This document shows positions 1 to 5,346 of a DNA stretch of 5,398 bases, piece after piece. The position numbers were made by a program, and so were the translations under genes. The notes under the pieces were generated by a model. It saw nothing but the letters and a program-made list of their open reading frames with translations, made no database searches and was not told the DNA's origin. This DNA is from CTSoil-075 sp964292325 (GTDB lineage Bacteria > Bacillota > Negativicutes > DSM-13327), in the NCBI GenBank assembly GCA_964292325.1, contig CAXYVG010000166.1, positions 1-5,398 on the forward strand, written 5' to 3'. Position 1 is the first letter of the stretch. Each line of letters begins with the position of its first letter.

Positions 1-52
1 TACGCTGAAAGTACTTGGCTGGAAACGGCCTGGGAGGATAAGTAGTTGCCGG
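1..52 (+). rRNA. rrf: 5S ribosomal RNA, first copy (3' part only)
   Basis: This is the 3' part of a 5S rRNA gene; its 5' half lies before the window. It aligns base for base, at an offset of 119, with the same part of the complete copy that follows, with six substitutions. It keeps the loop E/helix IV region (about 5-42) and the final GCCGG of helix I. The hairpin ggct/ggcc (17-20 with 27-30) caps helix IV. By inference, 23S and 16S genes lie upstream as part of the same rRNA operon. Confidence 0.93.
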
Positions 53-57
53 TTAAT

Positions 58-171
58 CCAGTGGCGATAGCTGTGGGGTTCCACCTGTTCCCATACCGAA
101 CACAGTAGTTAAGCTCACATACGTCGAAAGTACTTGGTTGGAAACGGCCTGGGAGGATAGATAGTTGCTGG
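58..171 (+). rRNA. rrf: 5S ribosomal RNA, second copy (complete)
   Basis: This is a complete 5S rRNA gene of about 114 nt, a structural component of the large ribosomal subunit. Helix I forms between CCAGTGGC at 58-65 and GTTGCTGG at 164-171. The central region has the usual conserved stretches, including CCGAACACAG and TAGTTAAGC. It begins only 5 nt (ttaat, 53-57) after the end of the preceding 5S copy, so the two are true tandem genes in one transcript. The mature ends are set from helix I pairing and could shift by one or two bases. The terminator that closes the operon starts 2 nt later. Confidence 0.95.
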
Positions 172-173
172 TT

Positions 174-211
174 AAATAAAGGCACTCATGTACATGAGTG
201 CCTTTATTTTT
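174..211 (+). terminator. rRNA operon intrinsic terminator
   Basis: A perfect 36-base palindrome (174-209) is centred between 191 and 192 and has the arm core AAAGGCACTCATGT. Its outer A/T positions supply the U-tract, ending in TTATTTTT. It lies immediately after the second 5S gene and ends the rRNA operon. The matching A-tract on the left arm means it could also stop transcription arriving from the right on the minus strand. Confidence 0.93.
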
Positions 212-259
212 AGTATTATATAGATATTATATAGATATTATAAAATTTATATAATACTA
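211..259. repeat. AT-rich inverted repeat with internal 11-bp direct repeat
   Basis: The 12-bp arms tagtattatata (211-222) and tatataatacta (248-259) are exact reverse complements. Between and partly within them, attatatagat is repeated twice in tandem (215-225, 226-236), followed by a partial third copy. The stretch directly follows the rRNA terminator. The composition is so A/T-biased that chance is a fair explanation. Positions 260-440 beyond it hold no gene, only the heptamer/hairpin cluster annotated separately. Confidence 0.4.
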
Positions 260-297
260 ATTGTTGTGGTATATCCCTAAGCCACATCAGACTAACG

Positions 298-387
298 ATA
301 CTGTTATCATTTTTTTAGTGCTTTATATATTAAAAATACTGTATGTAATGAGAATATAATTTCACATCACATACAGTATCATACTGT
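298..387. repeat. Cluster of ATACTGT heptamers, direct and inverted
   Basis: ATACTGT occurs at 298-304, 336-342 and 381-387, and its reverse complement ACAGTAT at 373-379. The last two form a 15-bp palindrome with a single central base (ACAGTAT-C-ATACTGT, 373-387). The second copy extends to an 11-bp arm (336-346) that pairs with 369-379. The inverted copy can therefore pair with any of the three direct copies. The function is unknown: either an operator-like site or overlapping hairpins downstream of the minus-strand gene at 441-647. Confidence 0.55.
331..379 (-). terminator. Possible terminator of the minus-strand 68-aa gene
   Basis: Read on the minus strand, downstream of the gene ending at 441, an 11-bp stem (arms 369-379 and 336-346, 22-nt loop) is followed by a short U-run (TTTTA, 335-331). 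The stem is A/T-rich, the loop is large and the U-run is short, so this is only a weak candidate. No better terminator is visible for that gene. Confidence 0.4.
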
Positions 388-440
388 TTGTTTAACACAT
401 CTTGAATGTATAGTAGAGAAGATTGTCAGTCAGCAAGATT

Positions 441-647
441 TTATGGGATGAAAAAAAATATTTGCACTAAGTCGCCTGGCACCAAACAATCAAATCCAAA
501 ATCAATGTTTTCTCCTTCTATGCTATAAGTATCCCTATACTGGAGGCGGCCCTTTACAAAGACTTGAAAGAGGCAACTAGTGGGATACTCTGCTTTGACA
601 ATGCTAGTACGTTCTGAGACGAGAAAGGCTTGTTCAACAATAGACAT
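441..647 (-). CDS. Hypothetical small protein, 68 aa
   Basis: I do not recognise this protein. It has 68 residues, no signal peptide, no clear membrane helix and no known metal or nucleotide motif. Alternating hydrophobic and polar residues in the second half (about 26-68, ending in a Phe/Ile-rich tail) suggest a small beta-rich fold, but this is inference. Three signs support a real gene. The ATG at 647 is preceded, 7 nt away, by a Shine-Dalgarno-like AAAGGGGG (662-655). A candidate promoter lies just upstream. A possible terminator lies downstream. It diverges from the thioesterase gene across a 149-nt gap. Nothing in its surroundings suggests a function. Confidence 0.62.
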   Translation of the reverse strand: MSIVEQAFLVSERTSIVKAEYPTSCLFQVFVKGRLQYRDTYSIEGENIDFGFDCLVPGDLVQIFFFIP

Positions 648-668
648 TCGATAACCCCCTTTAGTTTG

Positions 669-696
669 TGTATAATGTCTCGATAAAACTCAACAA
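669..696 (-). promoter_or_regulatory. Candidate promoter for the 68-aa gene
   Basis: On the minus strand, TTGTTG (696-691) and TATACA (674-669) are separated by 16 nt, about 20 nt upstream of the ATG at 647. Only 3 of 6 and 4 of 6 bases match the sigma-A consensus, and the region is A/T-rich, so support is modest. Confidence 0.3.
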
Positions 697-731
697 TATT
701 ATATAATTCTTCTTTTATTTAGTAATTCCTT

Positions 732-759
732 TTAACATAAAATATTATTTATATAAAAT
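732..759 (+). promoter_or_regulatory. Candidate promoter for the thioesterase gene
   Basis: TTAACA (732-737) and TAAAAT (754-759) each match the sigma-A hexamers at 5 of 6 positions, with a 16-nt spacer. The -10 ends 37 nt before the start codon. The surrounding sequence is very A/T-rich, so chance matches are common. Confidence 0.4.
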
Positions 760-796
760 TTGATTTATTGAAACGATGAAAAGAAAATGGAGGTAG

Positions 797-1231
797 TTGA
801 AAATTTTACAAAGTAAAGAATGGTTGGCTGAAAAATTAAGTAATCTTTATGATTCTAATCCTTATATCAACTTACTAGATATGCAGATTACGAAACTTGA
901 GGATGGACAAGCTGAGATTAGCATGCCTATCATTGCAGGGAAGCATACTAATCTATATAATATTGCTCATGGTGGTGCGTTGGCTTCTTTAGCTGATACT
1001 GCTATGGGGATAGCTTGTGTTACTACTGGTAAAAAAGTAGTGACTTTAGAAATGAATGTGAATTTTATTAAGGGTGCAGTACCACAAGCGGAACTAAAAG
1101 CAGTAGGTAAAATTATACATAGAGGAAAAAGTACGATGATCGCAGAAGGAGAAATTAGGGACGGTCATAATACATTGCTTGTTAAATCAAGAGGTACTTT
1201 TTTTGTCATTGGTGATTTTCAAGACGTATAA
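797..1231 (+). CDS. PaaI-type hotdog-fold acyl-CoA thioesterase
   Basis: A 144-aa single-domain hotdog protein of the PaaI thioesterase family, whose members hydrolyse acyl- or aryl-CoA thioesters in the cytoplasm, usually as tetramers. The family signature is clear: N52, then H58-G59-G60 at the start of the central helix, and D67 (HGGALASLADTAMG), the position of the catalytic Asp of E. coli PaaI. The beta-strands follow, with VTLEMNVNFIKGA at about 82-94. Length is normal and the substrate cannot be read from sequence. The start is TTG at 797; an in-frame TAG lies directly before it, so no upstream start is possible. The GGAGG at 789-793 sits only 3 nt away, closer than usual, so an ATT start at 803 is a remote alternative. 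It appears to be a one-gene unit, closed by its own terminator 7 nt after the stop. Confidence 0.92.
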   Translation: MKILQSKEWLAEKLSNLYDSNPYINLLDMQITKLEDGQAEISMPIIAGKHTNLYNIAHGGALASLADTAMGIACVTTGKKVVTLEMNVNFIKGAVPQAELKAVGKIIHRGKSTMIAEGEIRDGHNTLLVKSRGTFFVIGDFQDV

Positions 1232-1238
1232 AATGCTA

Positions 1239-1281
1239 AAAACAATGCCGTATCAGTTCAAAACTGATACGGCATTGTTTT
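1239..1281 (+). terminator. Intrinsic terminator after the thioesterase gene
   Basis: A perfect 20-bp stem (1239-1258 with 1262-1281) has a 3-nt loop (caa). The stem core AATGCCGTATCAGTT has GC pairs in its middle, and the 3' arm ends in TTTT. An A-run on the 5' side makes it potentially bidirectional. It separates the thioesterase gene from the next gene. Confidence 0.93.
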
Positions 1282-1312
1282 GTATAATGTAAATTCTCTT
1301 TACAAGAACACC

Positions 1313-1340
1313 AGTTTGGTTTACTATAATAAAGCAAACT
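1313..1340. repeat. Imperfect inverted repeat in the 1282-1408 spacer
   Basis: Arms agtttggttt (1313-1322) and aaagcaaact (1331-1340) pair at 9 of 10 positions around an 8-nt loop. It lies about 70 nt before the start of the YdjM-like gene. It could be a regulator binding site or a chance hairpin, and no poly-U follows it. The rest of this spacer shows nothing I can call. Confidence 0.25.
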
Positions 1341-1408
1341 AATATTTGCTATCGTACTATAGATGCGCTAGTTATATGTTATAAGTAATACAATATATAT
1401 GAAAACAG

Positions 1409-1747
1409 GTGATTATTTTCAATTGGGCAATACATATCATTATTGGTCTTTTTTTTAGTATCGGATTTACTACACAACCAATCGATATTTGTTTTATTAT
1501 GATTGGCAGTTTATTACCGGATATAGATCATCCAAAGTCGATGATGGGTAGGATGAATATTTTTGTAAGTTTGATGAGCCATCGAGGTTTTTGCCATACA
1601 CTAGCTGGCTGCATTGTACTTTCTCTTCCTTTTCTTTATATCCATGGCGCAGCACCATATGTGTTTTTGGGAACCATTTCTCATTTATTTGGTGATAAGT
1701 TGCATTCGGCAACAGGCAATAGAATGTTTAAAATTAAAATGTGGTAA
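1409..1747 (+). CDS. YdjM/DUF457-like membrane metal-dependent hydrolase, short form
   Basis: A 112-aa membrane protein of the YdjM-like family (Pfam PF04307, annotated as membrane-bound metal-dependent hydrolase). The reaction is not established. The metal-binding motifs are in order: H9 in the first hydrophobic segment (about 7-20), P37-D-I-D-H41-P-K-S, H58-R-G-F-C-H63-T, then S91-H92-L-F-G-D96. A second hydrophobic segment (about 66-78) precedes the last motif. E. coli YdjM is much longer; this protein stops 16 residues after D96 and lacks the usual leucine/proline-rich tail, so it is a minimal or C-terminally shortened form. The start is a GTG. An in-frame TGA at 1400-1402 rules out any start further upstream. 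The Shine-Dalgarno-like AGGTGAT (1407-1413) overlaps that GTG, so an ATT start at 1412 or 1415 is possible. I see no terminator after it. Confidence 0.82.
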   Translation: MIIFNWAIHIIIGLFFSIGFTTQPIDICFIMIGSLLPDIDHPKSMMGRMNIFVSLMSHRGFCHTLAGCIVLSLPFLYIHGAAPYVFLGTISHLFGDKLHSATGNRMFKIKMW

Positions 1748-1866
1748 CATAATGAAAAAAATGTACAGATTTTATGGAATGTTTATTAAGTAAATAGGAT
1801 ACTATAAATAAGTGGGAGTGCAATAGAGACTCCGCAGATTAAATAAAAAGTAGATAGCAGGACGTT

Positions 1867-1895
1867 TTTACATTATAACGAATATCTATTAATAT
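1867..1895 (+). promoter_or_regulatory. Candidate promoter for the M16 protease gene
   Basis: TTTACA (1867-1872; 5 of 6 to the -35 consensus) and TAATAT (1890-1895; 4 of 6) are separated by an ideal 17-nt spacer, about 50 nt before the ATG. The rest of the 198-nt spacer from 1748 holds a weak 5-bp hairpin (1815-1833) and no credible gene. Confidence 0.45.
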
Positions 1896-1945
1896 GTGAC
1901 ATAAGCACAAATAATAAGTTAGAACTTTCGAAAAGAGGGAATGGC

Positions 1946-4870
1946 ATGCAATTAAAAAAAGACACGATATATAATGGCTTTCGATTTGAAGAAGAGCAAA
2001 ATATTGATGATATCAATTCCATTGCTCAAATTTTTTATCATGAAAAAAGTGGTGCTCGTTTATTATATCTAAAAAATGATGATGATAATAAAGTATTTTC
2101 TATTACCTTTCGTACACCGCCTGCTGATAGTACAGGAGTTGCTCATATCGTAGAACATTCTGTATTATGCGGATCAAGAAAATTCCCATTAAAAGAACCT
2201 TTTGTTGAATTAGTCAAAGGTTCTTTAAATACTTATTTAAATGCAATGACATTTCCTGATAAAACGATGTACCCAGTAGCGAGTCGTAATGAAAAAGATT
2301 TTCGTAATTTAATGGATGTATATTTAGATGCTGTTTTGTATCCTAATATAACAAAAAATCCAGAAACATTGATGCAAGAAGGTTGGCACTATGAATTAGA
2401 GAATAAAGAAGGTGAGATCTCTTATAAAGGTGTGGTTTATAATGAGATGAAAGGCGTCTTTTCTTCACCTGATGCCATATTAGAGAATAAGACATTTGAA
2501 ATATTATTTCCGGATACTGCTTATGGTGTTGAATCAGGTGGTGATCCAGCTGATATTCCAAACCTTACCCAAGAACAGTTTATTGATTTTCATAAACAAT
2601 ATTATCATCCTGCCAATAGCTATATTTTTCTATATGGCAATTTAGATCTTTTGGAAAATTTAAAATTTCTGAATGAAGAATATTTGAGTCATTTTGAAAA
2701 AATTAAAGTACAATCTCAAATTGCTTTGCAACCATCTTTTGTACATAAGGTAGAAAAAGTTTTTGATTATCCTATTACGCCAGATGATACCATTGAAGAT
2801 AAAACTTTTATTAGTATGAATGTTGTCTTAGGACAAGATGTTAGTTCTGAAACTTGTTTGGCTTTTCAAATATTAGAGTATTTATTGTTAGAAACTCCAG
2901 CTGCACCACTGAAAAAAGCCATTATCGACTCAGGGATTGGAAAAGATGTAGCGGGGAATTTTGTAAAGAGCATTTTACAACCTACCTTTGGTATTGTTCT
3001 TGCTGGTACCAATGAACAGGAAAAAGATCGCTTTATTCAAGTGGTCGATACAGAGCTGAAGCGGTTAGTCACGGAGGGGATTGATAAGAAGCTAATTGAG
3101 GCTTGTATTAATATTTTTGAATTTACTTTACGAGAGGCGAACTTTGGTAGCCGTCCGAAAGGTCTTATTTATAATATTAAATGTATGGATAGTTGGCTAT
3201 ATGACAAAAATCCAGTACTTCATCTTACCTATAGTGAAAATCTGAAAAAAATTAAACGTGGACTTACCACTCCTTATTTTGAGCAGTTAATTGAACGTTA
3301 TTTACTAGATAATAACCATCAGGCAGTGGTTACTCTGCGACCTAAACATGGATTAGCGGAAGAAAAGGATCAAGAAGTCCGTAAGCAATTAGCCGATTAT
3401 AAGGCATCTCTATCCGCAGGCGAAATTGATCAACTTATTCAACAAACAGCGAAATTGAAAAGCAGTCAACAAACTGCAGACTCACCAGAAGCATTAGCAA
3501 CCATTCCACTATTAAAACTTGCCGATTTAGAAAAAGAATCAGAACAGTTACCATTGATAGAAAAGCAAGAACTAGGTGTACCTGTATTATTGCATCCTCT
3601 CTATACGAATGAAATTGCGTATACAAATTTTTACTTTGATACACGGGTTGTTTCACAGCCATATTTACCATATATTTATTTGCTAACAGAGGTGCTGGGG
3701 AAAATTTCAACAGAGAAATATCATTATGCAGAGCTGTCCAATGAAATAAATATCCATACGGGTGGCATCGGTTGTGATGTTTCTGTTTATAATGAGAATC
3801 ATAATAACGAGCAATATTTACCTAAGCTTGTAGTAAAAGGGAAAGCGCTAGTCGAAAAACTGCCTCAGTTATTTAGTTTATTTGAGCAAATCATTGCATA
3901 TAGTCATTTTGACAATTGTAAACGGATACAGGAAATCGTTCAAGAAGTGAAATCAAACTGGGACATGAATTTATTTCGTCGTGGGCAGCAGTTGGTGACC
4001 AATCGAGTGTTATCCTATTTTTCACCGATTGCTCAGTATAATGAAATGGGAATGCTTGCTTTTTATGATTTCATTGCCGATTTAGAAAAGAACTTTGCAA
4101 CAAAATCAGAAGAAATTTGTAAAAATCTCGAAATGATAGCAAAATTAATTTTTAATAAAAATAATTTACTAGTGAGTGTGACTGTTGAAGAAAAAAATTA
4201 TCCTAAAGTAGTAGAAAATCTTTTTGCGTTTTATCAGTGCTTAGGAGATGAGCAGCACGCGATCATACCTTACAAATTTGATACTGTTCAGCTAAATGAA
4301 GGACTCATGACATCAGGGAAAGTTCAATATGTTGTAAAGGGTGCTAATTTTTGTAAGCTAGGATATAAGTATTCTGGAAGTTTAAAAGTACTCGAAACGA
4401 TTTTACGTTATGATTACTTGTGGACGCGAGTGCGTGTACAAGGGGGAGCGTATGGTGGGTTTGCCAAATTTGAGCGTAATGGTAATATGGTTTTTGGTTC
4501 TTATCGTGATCCGAATCTAAAAGAAACGTTAGCAGTGTATGATGAGACCGCTGATTATTTGCGAAATTGTGTGATTGATCAGCGCGAAATGACGAAATAT
4601 ATTATTGGTACAATGAGCCAACTTGATACACCGCTTACCGCTTCGCAAAAGGGGGAAAAATCAACCAATCAGTATATACGGAAAATTTCGCAGCAAATGA
4701 TTCAAACAGAACGAGATGAGATTTTAACTACACAGCATCAAGATATTTGTAAGCTTTCTGAGCTAATCGATGAGGGAATGAAACAAAACTATCTTTGTGT
4801 ATTTGGTAACGAACAGAAAATTAAAGAAAATAGCAACTTATTTAAAACTTTGACAAAAGTATTGAAGTAA
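1946..4870 (+). CDS. M16C (PreP-type) zinc metalloprotease
   Basis: A 974-aa insulinase-superfamily protease of the presequence-protease (PreP/Cym1) type. These enzymes close around unfolded peptides and cut them in an internal chamber. The inverted zinc motif is H67-I-V-E70-H71, with the distal zinc ligand E167 in N166-E-M-K-G170. Both match functional PreP enzymes, as does the context CGSRKFPLKEPF (75-86). The C-terminal half carries the substrate-clamping pair R830 and Y836 in RVQGGAYGG, spaced as in plant PreP. The order fits the family: catalytic M16 domain (about 50-260), second M16 domain (to about 400), M16C-associated region with a helical hairpin linker (about 460-710), and a C-terminal pair. 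Length is full and no signal peptide is seen, so it is probably cytoplasmic. The ATG has GAGGG (1935-1939) 6 nt upstream. In bacteria the likely job is degrading free peptides; the natural substrate is unknown. Confidence 0.96.
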   Translation: MQLKKDTIYNGFRFEEEQNIDDINSIAQIFYHEKSGARLLYLKNDDDNKVFSITFRTPPADSTGVAHIVEHSVLCGSRKFPLKEPFVELVKGSLNTYLNAMTFPDKTMYPVASRNEKDFRNLMDVYLDAVLYPNITKNPETLMQEGWHYELENKEGEISYKGVVYNEMKGVFSSPDAILENKTFEILFPDTAYGVESGGDPADIPNLTQEQFIDFHKQYYHPANSYIFLYGNLDLLENLKFLNEEYLSHFEKIKVQSQIALQPSFVHKVEKVFDYPITPDDTIEDKTFISMNVVLGQDVSSETCLAFQILEYLLLETPAAPLKKAIIDSGIGKDVAGNFVKSILQPTFGIVLAGTNEQEKDRFIQVVDTELKRLVTEGIDKKLIEACINIFEFTLREANFGSRPKGLIYNIKCMDSWLYDKNPVLHLTYSENLKKIKRGLTTPYFEQLIERYLLDNNHQAVVTLRPKHGLAEEKDQEVRKQLADYKASLSAGEIDQLIQQTAKLKSSQQTADSPEALATIPLLKLADLEKESEQLPLIEKQELGVPVLLHPLYTNEIAYTNFYFDTRVVSQPYLPYIYLLTEVLGKISTEKYHYAELSNEINIHTGGIGCDVSVYNENHNNEQYLPKLVVKGKALVEKLPQLFSLFEQIIAYSHFDNCKRIQEIVQEVKSNWDMNLFRRGQQLVTNRVLSYFSPIAQYNEMGMLAFYDFIADLEKNFATKSEEICKNLEMIAKLIFNKNNLLVSVTVEEKNYPKVVENLFAFYQCLGDEQHAIIPYKFDTVQLNEGLMTSGKVQYVVKGANFCKLGYKYSGSLKVLETILRYDYLWTRVRVQGGAYGGFAKFERNGNMVFGSYRDPNLKETLAVYDETADYLRNCVIDQREMTKYIIGTMSQLDTPLTASQKGEKSTNQYIRKISQQMIQTERDEILTTQHQDICKLSELIDEGMKQNYLCVFGNEQKIKENSNLFKTLTKVLK

Positions 4871-4902
4871 TACGAAATGGATCAATAGTAACAGGTTCTA
4901 AA

Positions 4903-4946
4903 AAAAAGCAAGAGAAAGAGTGAAAGTACCCTTTCTCTTGCTTTTT
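4903..4946. terminator. Bidirectional terminator between convergent genes
   Basis: A perfect 16-bp stem (4903-4918 with 4931-4946) encloses a 12-nt loop. The left arm starts with an A-run and the right arm ends in TTTTT, so it can serve both strands. It lies 32 nt after the protease stop and 2 nt beyond the stop of the minus-strand 44-aa gene, and probably ends both transcripts. Confidence 0.92.
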
Positions 4947-4948
4947 GA

Positions 4949-5083
4949 TTATTTCTTGTCTTTAGGGCAAATTTCTTTAGCAAATTCGGTAGAAGACTTT
5001 TGCGATTGAGGTTTAGTTTGAGAGTTTGATTTAGAGTTGGATTGAGAATTTCCTTTGGAGCTATGACTTGTACGTTTTTCCAT
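4949..5083 (-). CDS. Small Ser/Lys/Gln/Asn-rich protein, 44 aa
   Basis: I do not recognise the family. The ATG at 5083 opens a 44-codon frame ending in TAA at 4949. It starts MEKRTSHSSKGN, continues with a low-complexity run of Ser, Asn, Gln and Lys (about 13-31), and ends in a less repetitive segment, STEFAKEICPKDKK, with one Cys (C39). It is basic, hydrophilic and probably disordered, with no signal peptide or membrane segment. The main evidence is an 11-base Shine-Dalgarno, AAGGAGGTGAT (5097-5087), whose AGGAGG core ends 7 nt before the ATG. A longer overlapping minus-strand frame (GTG at 5091, stop at 4882) runs through the terminator and begins inside this ribosome binding site, so I reject it. 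Small basic proteins of this kind include spore-associated and nucleic-acid-binding types; neither is shown here. Confidence 0.75.
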   Translation of the reverse strand: MEKRTSHSSKGNSQSNSKSNSQTKPQSQKSSTEFAKEICPKDKK

Positions 5084-5086
5084 TGT

Positions 5087-5097
5087 ATCACCTCCTT
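5087..5097 (-). promoter_or_regulatory. Strong ribosome binding site of the 44-aa gene
   Basis: The minus strand reads AAGGAGGTGAT, an unbroken 11-base complement to the usual 3' end of Bacillota 16S rRNA. It is the strongest translation start signal in the window. It fixes the ATG at 5083 as the start and implies a well-translated mRNA. Confidence 0.85.
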
Positions 5098-5157
5098 GGC
5101 ATAGTGTACCCAAAAAATGCAGAGAGCAACCCGGATAAAAAAATATTTATAAAGAAG

Positions 5158-5187
5158 TTGACATGATTACCGTAGTTATGTTATTAT
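5158..5187 (+). promoter_or_regulatory. Stable-RNA promoter P1
   Basis: A perfect -35 TTGACA (5158-5163) is followed by TATTAT (5182-5187; 5 of 6) with an 18-nt spacer. Transcription would begin near G5194, at the first base of a 6-bp hairpin (GTTGTC 5194-5199 with GACAAC 5206-5211). It is the upstream member of a tandem pair driving the boxA leader and tRNA-Gly. Confidence 0.75.
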
Positions 5188-5193
5188 AAATGA

Positions 5194-5211
5194 GTTGTCA
5201 GCAACGACAAC
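5194..5211 (+). other. Hairpin at the predicted 5' end of the P1 transcript
   Basis: GTTGTC (5194-5199) and GACAAC (5206-5211) pair perfectly around the loop agcaac. No U-tract follows, so it is not a terminator. A related but weaker structure, GTCG (5258-5261) with CGAC (5269-5272), sits at the equivalent place after P2. This suggests a duplicated promoter-plus-start unit. Confidence 0.55.
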
Positions 5212-5221
5212 AAAAAATATG

Positions 5222-5250
5222 TTGACATGATGAAGTTAAAGTGTTACACT
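5222..5250 (+). promoter_or_regulatory. Stable-RNA promoter P2
   Basis: A perfect -35 TTGACA (5222-5227) and TACACT (5245-5250; 4 of 6) are separated by the ideal 17 nt. The ten bases TTGACATGAT are identical to those at P1, exactly 64 nt upstream. Start is predicted around 5257-5258. Tandem strong promoters are typical of rRNA and tRNA operons. Confidence 0.75.
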
Positions 5251-5276
5251 ATAACTCGTCGCAAGAAACGACATGG

Positions 5277-5288
5277 TGTTCTTTGAAA
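5277..5288 (+). promoter_or_regulatory. rRNA-type boxA antitermination element
   Basis: TGTTCTTTGAAA, continuing as AACTAAACA, matches the boxA of Bacillota rRNA operon leaders, where NusB/NusE-containing complexes bind the nascent RNA to prevent premature termination. It lies 26 nt after the P2 -10 and about 60 nt before the tRNA. Its presence suggests the unit continues into rRNA genes beyond the window, which is inference. The leader from 5289 to 5346 shows nothing else I can name. Confidence 0.8.
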
Positions 5289-5346
5289 ACTAAACAATGT
5301 AAGTAAGGTTGAAAAAGCCAGATGTGTGAGTATCATTAATTGGTAT

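Noticed and set aside
294..318. Small hairpin followed by seven Ts (second terminator after the 5S genes)
   Set aside because: The stem has only about 4 continuous base pairs plus a mismatch, and the strong palindromic terminator at 174-211 already ends the operon.
1399..1458. 19-codon frame beginning ATGAAAACAGGTGAT, overlapping the start of the YdjM-like gene out of phase
   Set aside because: It lacks a ribosome binding site and any conserved feature. The overlapping YdjM frame carries all the family motifs.
1497..1712. 71-aa minus-strand open frame
   Set aside because: It is wholly inside the YdjM-like gene on the opposite strand, with no ribosome binding site and no recognisable protein features.
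1752..1793. 13-codon plus-strand frame MKKMYRFYGMFIK
   Set aside because: There is no Shine-Dalgarno and no matching context. Short ATG frames are expected by chance in A/T-rich spacer.
1941..1955. Four-codon frame ATGGCATGCAATTAA overlapping the protease start
   Set aside because: Its ATG abuts the GAGGGA sequence with no spacing, whereas the protease ATG at 1946 is correctly placed, so a regulatory leader peptide is not supported.
2343..2561. 72-aa minus-strand open frame
   Set aside because: It is antisense to the conserved catalytic region of the M16 protease, a shadow frame without start signals.
3435..3710. 91-aa minus-strand open frame
   Set aside because: It is antisense to the M16 protease linker region. 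Its hydrophobic look follows from the complementary strand's composition.
4882..5091. 69-aa minus-strand open frame starting at GTG 5091
   Set aside because: Its start lies inside the Shine-Dalgarno of the 44-aa gene, it has no ribosome binding site of its own, and it runs through the bidirectional terminator. The 44-aa frame in the other phase explains the signals.
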